A DNA stretch of 64,000 nucleotides from Escarpia spicata. Lineage: Eukaryota; Annelida; Polychaeta; Sabellida; Siboglinidae. Both the position numbers and the translations under genes were made by a program. Positions 48,001 through 57,190 of the stretch are shown piece after piece. The stretch covers positions 28,202,960 to 28,266,959 of the forward strand of contig OZ023206.1 of assembly GCA_963995525.1 (NCBI GenBank), in the 5' to 3' direction. Positions within the stretch are counted from its first letter, which is position 1. Every line of letters begins with the position of its first letter. The notes under the pieces are model-generated. The model was not told where the DNA came from and searched no databases. It saw only the letters and a list, made by a program, of their open reading frames with translations.

Positions 48001-51000
48001 AATGAATCACCTCACCTTCAAAGTTCCATATCTGTACATCACCAACCGACTGATGGACGAAATAGAGGCAGCCGAGGGCCTGTAAACAACACAGTCTCAA
48101 GTCAGGGTCTGGCAGCAACACTGACGACTCAGCACTGAGAGTGAGAACTACACACAATGGAACCCTTAGCCCTGCGAATGACCGGCCAATGAAAATCCTC
48201 TGTAGCGAACTGTTACAGTAAAAATCATAACTTTGCTAATACGTATCACAAAATATGAATGAGGTATAATTTTATTGCTAAAGGAATGCTTTAAAAGTAA
48301 AATTATAAAATCTACATAAGTTTCGTTAATCATGGGGATATTATTATCTGAACTTCACAAAAAAACTTTTTATCTTGCTACCAGATAATTACTGAGTGGA
48401 TATATGCCCTACGTCCAGTGAGACAAATGTAGCCACACATGTTAGCCACCAGATAACATAAAAATGAATCAAATCCGTTGAATACTTTTCCACAAGTCCA
48501 CAACAAAGGTCGCAATTTGAAGGTACAACCCACGGGAACATGTTTAAACATTAAACAAAACAATCAGTTACAAAACAAACTGTATTGGCAATACAGCAGA
48601 ATCGGGCCGAGTTAACTGCTGTATCCTTTGATGTTCAGCGATGTCCCATTTTCCAACGTTCAAGACAGCAGACCTCCTGTTACAAATTACTATGCCCGCT
48701 AATTCCGGGTAGAGGAACAGACTGGGTCCCTTTAACACAATAAGCAATTGCAGTCTGTATCTTTAACAACAATGGCCACTTCTACCCCTCCTTCTGACTA
48801 TGGCATAGGTAGCTAAGACAGCAGCTGTTTTCAACATGCAACCCAAGTATCGTGATATTAAAGCCGAGTGCAGAAATATCAATTCCTAATATGATTTTGA
48901 GTAGCCGAAATGTCAAACATTCTCCTTCTCAAGAGATGACATTTAATTTGTGGCAGTAAAAACAGCTCTGAGATGGAGTTCCGATGCGTGGCATTCAACT
49001 GACTTCCATTTTCCCCAAACCTTTCTATTTTTAAGGCCAGACACGACAGCAAAATGGTGCTTTTTATGCTCATAATTAGTTACTTCCATATTTCACTAAC
49101 TGTTTATGTCTACTGCCATATTTCGATAGCTGTGTAGGTTTACTATCAACAAAGTTAATTTTTATAACAAGTCTGATAAACTATGCCTCTGTTGAGTAAT
49201 AAATCCCATCACTCAAAGTGTGATGGCAATTTTCTTTTTAAAATGTTTTAAGTATTCACCTTATTATTCTCTGCACAACTGGTAGAAAAGAGTATTAAAA
49301 TCATAAAAACTTTGACATTTACATCAGTATTACTTTAACTTTGTCGCAAAAAAATCATTATTTATAAACGATAAAGAAATTCAAAAAATGTTTTGTTTTC
49401 TAACAGTTATGTAATCAAATGTATTCTAAACATGGCTGAACAAGAACTGTAACAGCCAACATTGCAAATAAGTCCTATGAGTTCCAAATCATCAAGATTA
49501 AGTTAACGAGAACTAATATAATAATCACCAGCGCTATAACAACGTTTAAGACTCACAGTAAATTGATCAATGGCTGTGAAGTCTTCATCGAGAAATACCC
49601 GCACTCGGTCAAATTGCTGCAACTCATCACTCGACAGCAGGACCCTGCAACCAGCACAAGAAATGTATAGGGCCCTGTAACCAGCAACAATAACTATCGA
49701 AGCCCTATCACCATGATTTTGCATGCATAGAACCTATGATTATAATCCCCAAATTGTAAGGAAAGATCAAAACTAAAAATTCTATATTTTTAGAATTAAA
49801 AATATGTATTTACAAGTAACATACTTACCTGGCTCCATCGCTTCACAAGGTGCAATACACTTGGCTGCACCCAAGTTGCTCGCCAAAAATATTAATAAAA
49901 ATGAAACATGACCCATCCCTGCAGCTCCTACCACCCTCACCCCTCACTGAGTCACCTCCTCTTCACACTTGGCTAACAGGATTGTACAGTCCTTCCCCTC
50001 TATTGGGAGATGACCTATAACAGGATTGTACAGTGATAGGTTATCTCCCAATAGAGGGGAAGGAAGGAGGGTGATATGGTGAAGCGATGGAGCCAGGTAA
50101 GTATGTTACTTGTAAATACATATTTTATTTAAAAAAATACAGAATTTACTGCCTAACACAGACTTAGCCTGGCTCGCTTCACAAGGTGCAGGATCTAGAT
50201 GAATGGATGGTGGGGTATAGACAAAGCTACCTCTAATGATCTCCTGTTGGTGGCAGAATAGACTCTATAGGTCCTAGCTGAATGAGGTCAGAGGAGTAGA
50301 GGGATAGGTCCCTCAGACCAAAAATCGGTGTGTTATGACAGCGCCAGGTACCAGCTCGTAGGAGCACATCCATGGAGGCCTGTCTGTGGAATGTGAGGGA
50401 CGCAGCCATAGATCATACCTGGTGTGCCTTAACCCGATGGTACTCAAGGAGTATAGTAGGGGATTTTGCATAACACTCCATAACAGTTTTGCGAATCCAA
50501 CCAGAGATTGTGGATGGAATAATATCTGATTTATGTTGTGGTTTGAAAGAAACAAAGAAGAGACACTTGTTCTCCCTCCTTGGCAAAGCTCGGACAGGGC
50601 ACAACAGTCTGTCTTTGGCCATCCCATCGCTTAAGTGATTGTCCAGTGCTGGGATCGTGCAAGAAAGCACACATTTGGGACCTTTGCCCAGCACTTGAGT
50701 TTTCGACAGAAAAGACAGTAATGTAACCTCTGTCCAGCCCACAGTCCATTGTAAACGGGCGGATTCAAAGCATGAATCTTGCTTCTCTGTTTGTCTGAGG
50801 CAAGAGCGATGAGAAAACTGTTTTCTATGTTAACAGTTTATCAGAGGCTTTGTGTAAGGGTTCAAATGGGGGCTTCGTTAGGGCCGATAGAACCAAGGCA
50901 AGATTCCACTTTTGGAAAGGGCGTTTACTACGTTCCTGTTCCAACTCAATATTCCGAAGAAGGGATTTCAACAATGGATTCCTGAAATACTTTTTTGGCC

Positions 51001-51771
51001 CGCAACCAGCACAAGTAATGTATAGAGCCCTGCAACCAGCAGTCGTAACTACTGAAGTTCTGTCACCAGGATTTTAAATGCGCAGAACCTGTGATTATAG
51101 TTCTTGAATTGAAAGGCAAAATCTGAAGTAAAAATACATTTTATTGGGATATGAAAATTACAGCATTGTTATAATAATAATATGATCAAAGGTGTGATAA
51201 ATTTTTCAGAAAGGAAGAAGACGGTGTGAAAAAGTTTCATGAAGAAGCTGGTGAGGAGTCGGCTAAAATGGGTCAGAAACTTGATAAATGGGAGAACAAC
51301 CAGCAATGAAAGCAGAAGCCATTAAAGTGGAAGGTGATAGGAGAAGAGAATGACCATGAGAGGGATTGTGTAAAGAGAGATTCCAAGGGAATGGGAGAGG
51401 TATCTAGGGAAAGAACTGAAGGAAAACAGAAAATTAAGTAGAGTGGAACATCGCTTTAAGGTCGCCTCAATAATGCAGCCACCTCACAATTAAGGGCACC
51501 TTATTCCAATCAAAACATAGCATATATTAGTACCGTTAATAAGCTATTCTATCCAGATCACTTTTTTCCACTCCCAAAGATGACCTTAACAGAGAGGTTC
51601 CCCTGCCGCCGTGGAGGCCAGCCTCACCCGGACTATCTTGGGAGAAAACAGAGAGTAAATGACTACGTACTTGACAAACTTGTTGACGTGCTGCATGGAG
51701 TCCTCATAGTTCTTGCCTCCGACCTCCTGACAGTGGAGGGCGAGGAACTCTGGGTTGAGACTCTTCACCAC
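35210..51771 (-). CDS. INPP5A: Type I inositol-1,4,5-trisphosphate 5-phosphatase
   Basis: Removes the 5-phosphate from Ins(1,4,5)P3 and Ins(1,3,4,5)P4, ending calcium signalling at the plasma membrane. Fifteen exons (51671-51771, 49557-49644, 48016-48079, 46295-46326, 45331-45402, 44931-44983, 43835-43898, 43247-43302, 41921-42005, 39660-39746, 39121-39198, 37409-37482, 36925-37036, 36603-36659, 35210-35833) join to 1647 nt, in frame throughout, giving 548 residues. Motifs in order: FLALHCQEVGGKNYE, KWSRKGFIRTRW, FDLINIHLFHDASN, the catalytic FMFGDFNFRL, CPSWCDRI and MGDHKPV. About 39 N-terminal residues compared with human are missing and should lie beyond 64000. The tail after DHKPV is about 200 residues, against about 25 in human, and ends in the prenylation box CIVQ. 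The 32-nt exon is tentative. Confidence 0.93.
35918..36000. repeat. (TG)n microsatellite
   Basis: About 40 TG units with two short interruptions, in the INPP5A intron next to the last exon. A second interrupted TG tract lies at 36108-36222. Confidence 0.97.
36603..36659 (-). CDS. INPP5A: INPP5A exon (VIGPQVCMGDHK)
   Basis: 57 nt, phase 0 to 0; acceptor GTTGTAG, donor AAG|GTTAGT. Carries the catalytic Asp-His pair (GDHK). Confidence 0.92.
36925..37036 (-). CDS. INPP5A: INPP5A exon (second signature motif)
   Basis: 112 nt; acceptor TTTTTGCTATAG, donor AAG|GTCAGC. Encodes YPFSEDTNDG, TRCPSWCDRIMFSHSA; PSWCDRI is the 5-phosphatase signature. Confidence 0.95.
37409..37482 (-). CDS. INPP5A: INPP5A exon
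   Basis: 74 nt; acceptor GCTCCACAG, donor CCCAG|GTAAGC. Encodes LREFDIESHAFTDKVSEYEI and TFPP. Confidence 0.9.
37705..38998. repeat. 57-bp minisatellite in an INPP5A intron, about 23 units
   Basis: The unit contains CAGAGGGACACCGGCCTCAG and TGACTGCCACAATGACAGAC. As 57 is a multiple of 3, both strands show long repetitive open frames (for example a 19-residue unit starting HSEGHRPQWDLSDCHND) that are not genes. Confidence 0.96.
39121..39198 (-). CDS. INPP5A: INPP5A exon
   Basis: 78 nt, phase 0 to 0; acceptor CCTTCCTCCAG, donor TGG|GTAGGT. Encodes VVLTVQKKGFDYHDQHSELF and GNNRTW. Confidence 0.9.
39660..39746 (-). CDS. INPP5A: INPP5A exon
   Basis: 87 nt, phase 0 to 0; acceptor GTGATTCAG, donor CCAG|GTTGGC. 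Encodes KLTTRTTPQHVRGKKNELSK and IIYTDEGNQ, matching the human region after the first signature motif. Confidence 0.85.
39803..40150 (-). pseudogene. Unknown repeat with coding traces, copy 2
   Basis: Partner of 29390-29790, in an INPP5A intron. The minus strand reads TDEGSKWGEVQLIQLSSMYQ, NPWVKKLMPGDGTHEVALNI and FKMLCYAHDMFKLNTKHSDS. Family unknown to me. Confidence 0.55.
40191..40496 (-). mobile_element. tRNA-derived SINE, family B, near full length
   Basis: Same layout as 1271-1570: head near 40496, tail TATATAAGAACTTTCATTGA-like at 40191. In an INPP5A intron. Confidence 0.85.
40890..41008 (-). mobile_element. SINE family B, 3' fragment
   Basis: Shares the tail words TGCGCTATAAGAACTTAC and AGTAAAATGTAAAGAGCTTT (minus strand) with the full copies. 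Confidence 0.75.
41780..41840. repeat. GCGT/GCAT-type microsatellite
   Basis: Interrupted GTGC/GCAT repeats, similar in kind to the tract at 566-620. Confidence 0.9.
41921..42005 (-). CDS. INPP5A: INPP5A exon (first signature motif)
   Basis: 85 nt; acceptor GTCTCGCAG, donor GAG|GTCAGT. Encodes FESDQYNTVPFFMFGDFNFR and LDTQSLIE; GDFNFR is the metal-binding catalytic motif. Confidence 0.95.
42010..42535. repeat. About 40-bp minisatellite, 13 or so units
   Basis: Built of ACAATGAACATGGACAAAG and AACAAGGATCATGGACAAAA with many 11-bp deletions. It begins right next to the exon acceptor at 42006. Confidence 0.93.
42945..43045 (-). mobile_element. 3'-end fragment of the CR1/L2-like LINE
   Basis: Matches the 3' UTR at 11940-12030 and 27430-27530: TTTAACAAGACT, GCAAGTGAACAAGGAA, GAGTCCAATTTTT and AGCCCGC. 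Only about 100 bp remain. Confidence 0.75.
43060..43235. repeat. Degenerate GACA/GACG microsatellite
   Basis: Many GACAGACA and GGACGGAC words, interrupted. Confidence 0.85.
43247..43302 (-). CDS. INPP5A: INPP5A exon
   Basis: 56 nt; acceptor CTGTTGCAG, donor AGAG|GTATGC. Encodes SPSAYTKNRRRVLQHTIE. Confidence 0.92.
43835..43898 (-). CDS. INPP5A: INPP5A exon
   Basis: 64 nt; acceptor TTTTTTCCGTCAG, donor ACA|GTGAGT. Encodes VFDLINIHLFHDASNIVAME and T, the conserved NIHLFHD strand. Confidence 0.95.
44168..44212. repeat. (TA)n microsatellite
   Basis: Two TA tracts separated by a short TGTATATACAGTG palindrome. Confidence 0.9.
44931..44983 (-). CDS. INPP5A: INPP5A exon
   Basis: 53 nt; acceptor GTGCTTCAG, donor ACAG|GTACGT. 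Encodes FKWSRKGFIRTRWRICD, nearly identical to human in the core. Confidence 0.95.
45331..45402 (-). CDS. INPP5A: INPP5A exon
   Basis: 72 nt, phase 0 to 0; acceptor TTTTTCCTGCAG, donor GAT|GTATGT. Encodes VHSGNIDSVPIKEKAKFPQE and FFPD. Confidence 0.93.
46295..46326 (-). CDS. INPP5A: INPP5A tentative 32-nt microexon
   Basis: The neighbouring exons (phase 1 out, phase 0 in) cannot be joined directly, so a small exon of length 3n+2 is needed. ISFRRWQRYQ between TTTTTGAG and CAG|GTGGCA fits the phase and gives the same spacing as human (24 residues from the preceding Phe to EKxKFPQ). The sequence lies in a partly repetitive stretch, so another microexon is possible. Confidence 0.4.
47188..47467 (-). 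mobile_element. tRNA-derived SINE, family A
   Basis: Minus-strand head with GGGGCGCACTGGTCAAACAG and box-B-like GGGTTTTGAATCCTGG, body shared with 33666-33868. In an INPP5A intron. Confidence 0.72.
48016..48079 (-). CDS. INPP5A: INPP5A exon
   Basis: 64 nt; acceptor TTGTTTACAG, donor GAAG|GTGAGG. Encodes ALGCLYFVHQSVGDVQIWNF and E. Confidence 0.92.
49557..49644 (-). CDS. INPP5A: INPP5A exon
   Basis: 88 nt; acceptor GGTTGCAG, donor ACT|GTGAGT. Encodes VLLSSDELQQFDRVRVFLDE and DFTAIDQFT. Confidence 0.93.
49645..49790. repeat. Direct repeat, left copy (partner 51000-51143)
   Basis: About 145 bp at roughly 80% identity, e.g. GCAACCAGCACAAG, TGTATAG and GATTATA words in the same order. The two copies flank the DIRS remnant. 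Confidence 0.8.
49801..50124. repeat. 324-bp foldback: inverted terminal region of a DIRS-like element
   Basis: 49801-49845 is the perfect inverse of 50080-50124 (core ACATACTTACCTGGCTCCAT). Inside, 49991-50018 is the inverse of 50036-50063 except one base (core CCCCTCTATTGGGAGAT). A third, related word CTGGCTCGCTTCACAAGGTG is at 50169. Confidence 0.92.
50125..50995 (-). pseudogene. DIRS-like retrotransposon, tyrosine recombinase end
   Basis: With frameshifts the minus strand reads FRNPLLKSLLRNIELEQERS, WNLALVLSALTKPPFEPLHK, LLSFLSKTQVLGKGPKCVLS, TISGWIRKTV, HRVKAHQVRSMAAS and LLRAGTWRCHNT. This is the tyrosine recombinase of DIRS elements, which integrate without target duplication. The reverse transcriptase part is missing. 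It lies in the intron between INPP5A exons 51671 and 49644, on the same strand. Confidence 0.82.
51000..51143. repeat. Direct repeat, right copy (partner 49645-49790)
   Basis: See the left copy. It directly abuts the truncated 5' side of the DIRS recombinase. Confidence 0.8.
51671..51771 (-). CDS. INPP5A: INPP5A most upstream exon found
   Basis: 101 nt, enters in phase 0; acceptor TTACCACCAG, donor TCAA|GTACGT. Encodes VVKSLNPEFLALHCQEVGGK and NYEDSMQHVNKFV. HCQE carries the catalytic Glu. Confidence 0.95.
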
Positions 51772-53671
51772 CTGGTGGTAACAAACAACAACAATCGTAA
51801 GACATCGAACATGAACAACATGGTCGACCTATCCATTACGTGACATGTTGCCAAGCAAAAACTGTGTCAAGCCTTCCAAAATTGTATGCTCAATATGTGG
51901 TGTGTTTGTGCATTCCATTGTATATTTTATTGAAATTCCAGCCCCAGATGTGTTTGTTTATGACAGACATAACATGACAACTGTATGCGGGTATGTTCGA
52001 TCTATGAGATGCCAAGCCGCAAGGGTAATGTAATTCACATATATAATTGTTATCCATAGTGTTGGCAAAGACAAGGCTTGACGGAGGTCACGCACAAAAT
52101 GTTTACTGTGATGTACACAAACAGCGCATACTGGATACATCAATCTGGAATGTCTTTCGCAAAATATTAACCAGTGCTCATGTGTGTTTTTAATGCATCA
52201 TATCTTGAGTGACCACCCCTTTCTGTAGAGCTACAGCGGTCTCTCAAGAGGTGGTCTGTCAAGACAGGTGGTCTCCTAAGACAGGTCGCTCACTGCAGGT
52301 GCATAATTGTTAAAAACAATCAAGGGCTAGGATTGTGTCACCCTACAGAGACTGCCCAAGAGATAAGCTGCCCAAAAGAAGTCACCCAAATGCGAGCTCA
52401 CCCAAGGGAGAGGATGCACAAAAAAGAGGCTGACCAGGATAGGTCAACGAAGACGGATTCTACTCTAGTGGCCTTTTAATGAAACTTACAGATTCATTCC
52501 TACATTGGAGTGTGGTTATCCCTGTACCCCAGACACTGACGACATCTGTGCTCACTATCAAAGTTCTACTTGAAACGCTGCATAACACGGATGCTATCTA
52601 GACAGCTGTGCTTGCTTAGTATCGTTATAGTAAATACTAGCTTACCCACCTACAGCGCTACAAACCAAGGGTCACGGTTGTCACAAGAGCAGTATATTGA
52701 ATTCAGTCATTCAACTAACCATTTCACTTCTGCTGTTGCCAATGACGACATGCTAGTTATTATATGATAATCACATAAGTCAATAACTCTAAATAACTAC
52801 CTGGTAAATTTTTTCTTACTGCATCACTACTAGGTAGATCAGAGGCCATCAGACCAAGGAAACGAACATAAAATAGGCGAGTGAATCTTGGCACTTACAA
52901 CGCTCCAAAGGTAGCATATCTATATATATATTAGCCTGCTCCCACCCATGTAAACCAGGGCAGCATCATACCAAGGGCGGAAATTGTCACTGTTACAGTA
53001 TTTGGAACTAAAACTTGTTCCCGTGACCATTTAATTTCTTTTGTTGCCAATTACGACCTTGAATTCAGCAGATAATTATAACAAAACAGATGTTTTAACA
53101 TATCACTTACTACGCTCCAAAGTCAGCGCATTAAGATATATAGATATGACATCACCCACGAATCATGCATTTTTTTGAACTGAAAAGTTTGATCGTGCTC
53201 CTGCATAATCTAATTGATACTGGTCTAAACCAATTACCCGGTAACTTTCACCAATGTGTCGTTTCACGCAAACACACCCTGAGCAACGTTCCTCGTCTTG
53301 CAGCAAAACTCGCACTGAGAACAGAGTCATTATTTATCTCCGTTGCATCTAAGTAGCCGTCTTAGCCAGTTGTAATGCACAGCTTTTAACTGAATAACAT
53401 TTTGCCTGATAGATCAGATGCTAACAAAAATGCACTTAGGAAAAATTATTTATTACCGCACGTAAAAGTGCGGTACTTAAGTGTTATTAGTCGGGGAGAG
53501 ATAAATCTATGTAACATGTCGTCAGCACCACATTCAATACTGTCAGCAGCACTTTCAACTTGCAACTGCTAATAGCATGAGGGTTGGTTTTGCAGTTCAC
53601 AAATACCCAAATCTTAGAGATTTACAACGGTTCAAACCACTACCAACAAAATAAAAATAGCACCAATGTGC
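51772..53671. other. INPP5A intron or upstream DNA
   Basis: No exon seen. Two degenerate copies of a segment with ACCATTTcactTCTG.TGTTGCCAA-type words lie at about 52640-52770 and 52940-53070, a small hairpin (TACCGCAC / GTGCGGTA) at 53455-53476. Confidence 0.5.
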
Positions 53672-54502
53672 AGTGTTTCCCCTGGTATATGACAAGCGAG
53701 GTGGGCCGCCTCACCATTTTCTATGCCGCCTCGTCCAAAAAACGCCAAAACCGTGTATACTAATGGATTAGCGATACCTTGGTTTAGGCAATGATATATT
53801 TGCACAGAATGTGGATATACTAAACAACTTACACTGTTTTATAAGACACAATTTTAGAAACATTCTTACGTTAAATAGAAACATACTTTTATGACATTCC
53901 AGAAATGACTGTTTAATTAATTGCGTAGCATGCTAGCAACAAATCAAGTATAATCTTTGGAACAGAAGCCACCAATTTAAAATCATAATATTATGATATG
54001 AAAATCATTTAAAGTTGATGATGGGTGGAAAGGGTCTTCAGATGATACCCCTGTCACTGACCCTGTCAACATAGTGACAAGGCCTAGGGTTAGGGCAAGA
54101 AAAACATACCCCAACCAAGTACCAGTGGTCAAGTGGAAACCACACCTCAACTGAATACCAGTGGTCAAGTGGAAATCACACCTCAACTGAGTACCAGTGG
54201 TCAAGTGGAAATCACACCTCAACCAAGTACCAGTGGTCAAGTAGAAATCACACCTCCACTGGAAGCAGTGATGATTACTGACTTTTGTCAGTCAGGATTA
54301 TTACATTTACAAGTGGTGTAATAGACATGTTTATCTTCCCTCTATATTCAAGAGTAAACATACCTGCACCATTTAAAAGCTAGTTTAAACAAATATCTGG
54401 GGGAGCATGCCCCCGGACCCCCCTAGCAACGCTTCTTGCTTCCAGCACTCACGTAGCCCACCCCTACCACCTCCCCCATCATTTTACCCAGGGGGAACAC
54501 TG
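53672..54502. mobile_element. 831-bp non-autonomous hAT element with intact target duplication
   Basis: Inverted ends cAGTGTTTCCCCTGG and CCAGGGGGAACACTG, flanked by identical 8-bp CAATGTGC at 53664-53671 and 54503-54510, the hAT signature. The first C of the left end overlaps the duplication. No transposase; the interior has GGGGG-rich parts and a 36-bp tandem repeat. Confidence 0.85.
54118..54261. repeat. 36-bp tandem repeat, four units
   Basis: Unit TACCAGTGGTCAAGTGGAAA followed by TCACACCTCAACTGAG, inside the hAT element. Confidence 0.93.
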
Positions 54503-54510
54503 CAATGTGC

Positions 54511-55113
54511 ATTAGTATATGTTCCACTTGATAGGTGGCAGCACTGGTGACAACTAAACTTATGTCACCACAAGTTATTACTAGACCCAGATGTAAAATG
54601 TTGCCAGCGCCATATAATGCCTGCCACTACCTAGTAGCATAACCGCTAGAAAACATGATTTGCAACACTGCACGCTGATAACACCGCAATATGTTTTAGA
54701 TACGAGTACAAAAACTGGTAGAGCCGGTGTGTTCTGCTATCTGTATCACTCATTCCTGTAGTAATGATTAAGATGGGTCAGTAATAGTCATAATTTAATT
54801 TGCCTGTAATTATGTTCATTATCATGCTGCGTAATCACCATGACCATCTCTGTCCAACTACTAGTAGTCCCACCCAGTGACCCTGGCCCAACGATGTCAC
54901 CAATGATTTAACCTGACAGTCATGACGTACAGATCTTAATGGATGTGCGTGTGTGTGTCCAATCATAAATAATATATGACCAATCATAAGTAATATGCGT
55001 ACGTGTTCTGTAATGATGTGATTATGGCTTATGTTAGTTTTTAGACTATTGAACACTAGATGATTATGGTGTTATATATGTAACATATTTTATTATTATT
55101 ATTCTATGGTATG
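54511..55113. other. Stretch with no supported feature
   Basis: Contains a CAGGTGGCAGCACTGGT-like word also seen near 4105 and 46100-46290, a small dispersed repeat of unknown nature; otherwise nothing. Confidence 0.4.
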
Positions 55114-55400
55114 TAGCGCCGTGGTGCAGTGGCTAGAGCTTGGGACTCTCAATCGAGAGAACCCGTTTGAATCCTGTGCGGCGGTGTCGAACCTTGGGCA
55201 AGTTCGTTCACTATACGTTGCTCCAGTTCACTCAACTGTACGAATGAGCACCTGGCTATAGACAGAGGCGGATATTTGTGTGCGAATAGTCTTCGTACAA
55301 TAATTGCAGTGTGTTCTATTGAACAGGTCTGCTAGGGAGTAAAGTGTAAAGTGCTTTGAGCTGTCCTGAGGACTGGATACTGCGCTATATAAGAACTTAC
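55114..55400 (+). mobile_element. tRNA-derived SINE, family B, best-preserved copy
   Basis: Head TAGCGCCGTGGTGCAGTGGC (box A), box B GTTTGAATCC, tail CGCTATATAAGAACTTAC at 55383-55400. Confidence 0.88.
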
Positions 55401-55609
55401 ATTTTTAAATATATCATTATGATTTTATTATTATTATTATATATTCAAGTAATGTCTACATGTTGATATAATCACTACTGACTGATATCATTTCTTCCTG
55501 GTAAAAATTATGTTCAGAATCACGAACTCCCTTTGATACACTGTCAAGTGAAACAGCCTGTTTTATCACAGTACTGGTGCAATGACTAATTTGTTGTGTA
55601 TTTTGTACT

Positions 55610-57190
55610 TCCTCGTAGTTCTCTTCCACAGCGATGAGGTCTGGCTCCTGTACTGTTCTTCCTCGTAGTTCTCTTGTACAGGGGTGAGGTCCAGTTCCTG
55701 TACTGTTCTTCCTCGTAGTTCCCTTGTACAGGGTTGAGGTCCAGCTCCTGTACTGTTCTTCCTCGTAGTTCCCTTGTACAGGGTTGAGGTCCAGCTCCTG
55801 TACTGTTCTTCCTCGTGGTTCCCTTGTACAGGGGTGAGGTCTAGCTCCTGTACTGTTCTTCCTCGTAGTTCTCTTGTACAGGGGTGAAGTCTAGCTCCTG
55901 TACTGTTCTTCCTCGTAGTTCTCTTATACAGGGTTGAGGTCTAGCTCCTGTATTGCTCTTCCTCGTGGTTCCCTTGTACAGGGGTGAGGTCTAGCTCCTG
56001 TACTGTTCTTCCTCGTAGTTCTCTTCCACAGGGGTGAGGTCTAGCTCCTGTACTGTTCTTCCTCGTAGTTCTCTTCCACAGGGGTGAGGTCTAGCTCCTG
56101 TACTGTTCTTCCTCGTAGTTCTCTTCCACAGGGGTGAGGTCTGGCTCCTGTACTGTTCTTCCTCGTAGTTCTCTTCCACAGGGGTGAGGTCTAGCTCCTG
56201 TACTGTTCTTCCTCGTAGTTCTCTTCCACAGGGGTGAGGTCTAGCTCCTGTACTGTTCTTCCTCGTAGTTCTCTTCCACAGGGGTGAGGTCTGGCTCCTG
56301 TACTGTTCTTCCTCGTAGTTCTCTTCCACAGGGGTGAGGTCTGGCTCCTGTACTGTTCTTCCTCGTAGTTCTCTTGTACAGGGGTGAGGTCTAGCTCCTG
56401 TACTGTTCTTCCTCGTAGTTCTCTTGTACAGGGGTGAGGTCTAGCTCCTGTACTGTTCTTCCTCGTAGTTCTCTTGTACAGGGGTGAGGTCTGGCTCCTG
56501 TACTGTTCTTCCTCGTAGTTCTCTTGTACAGGGGTGAAGTCTAGCTCCTGTACTGTTCTTCCTCATAGTTCTCTTATACAGGGGTGAGGTCTAGCTCCTG
56601 TACTGTTCTTCCTCGTGGTTCCCTTGTACAGGGGTGAGGTCTAGCTCCTGTACTGTTCTTCCTCGTGGTTCCCTTGTACAGGGGTGAGGTCTAGCTCCTG
56701 TACTGTTCTTCCTCATAGTTCTCTTATACAGGGGTGAGGTCTAGCTCCTGTACTGTTCTTCCTCGTAGTTCTCTTATACAGGGTTGAGGTCTAGCTCCTG
56801 TATTGCTCTTCCTCGTGGTTCCCTTGTACAGGGGTGAGGTCTAGCTCCTGTACTGTTCTTCCTCGTAGTTCTCTTATACAGGGGTGAAGTCTAGCTCCTG
56901 TACTGTTCTTCCTCGTAGTTCTCTTATACAGGGGTGAGGTCTAGCTCCTGTACTGTTCTTCCTCCTGCTTCCCATGTACAGGGGTGAGATCTAGCTCCTG
57001 TATTGCTCTTCCTCGTGGTTCCTTTGTACAGGGGTGAGGTCCAGCTCCTGTACTGTTTTTCCCCGTGGTTCCCTTGTACATTGATGAGGTCCAGCTCGTG
57101 TACTGTTCTTCCTCCTGGTTCCCTTGTACAGGGGTGAGGTCTAGCTCGTGTACTGTTCTTCCTCCTGTTTCTCTTGTATTGGGGTGAGGT
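55610..57190. repeat. 50-bp minisatellite, about 31 units
   Basis: Unit contains GGGGTGAGGTCTAGCTCCTG and TACTGTTCTTCCTCGTAGTT. At its right edge (57180-57250) the minus strand reads LQELRRRMNKLREEEQDLTP, Glu-rich, followed by the repeat reading EEEQ; the array may have grown out of a coding or pseudo-coding Glu-rich segment. Confidence 0.96.

Noticed and set aside
51190..51310. Lys/Glu-rich 40-codon plus-strand frame (KFHEEAGEESAKMGQKLDKW)
   Set aside because: No start codon, no partner exon, antisense within an INPP5A intron; composition alone is not enough.
55114..55190. tRNA gene
   Set aside because: Boxes A and B are present but no cloverleaf or acceptor stem forms; it is a SINE head. 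The same holds for 11786, 33866, 47467 and the lone box B at 62990.
55610..57190. CRISPR array
   Set aside because: All arrays here are head-to-tail repeats without unique spacers, and the DNA is animal nuclear.
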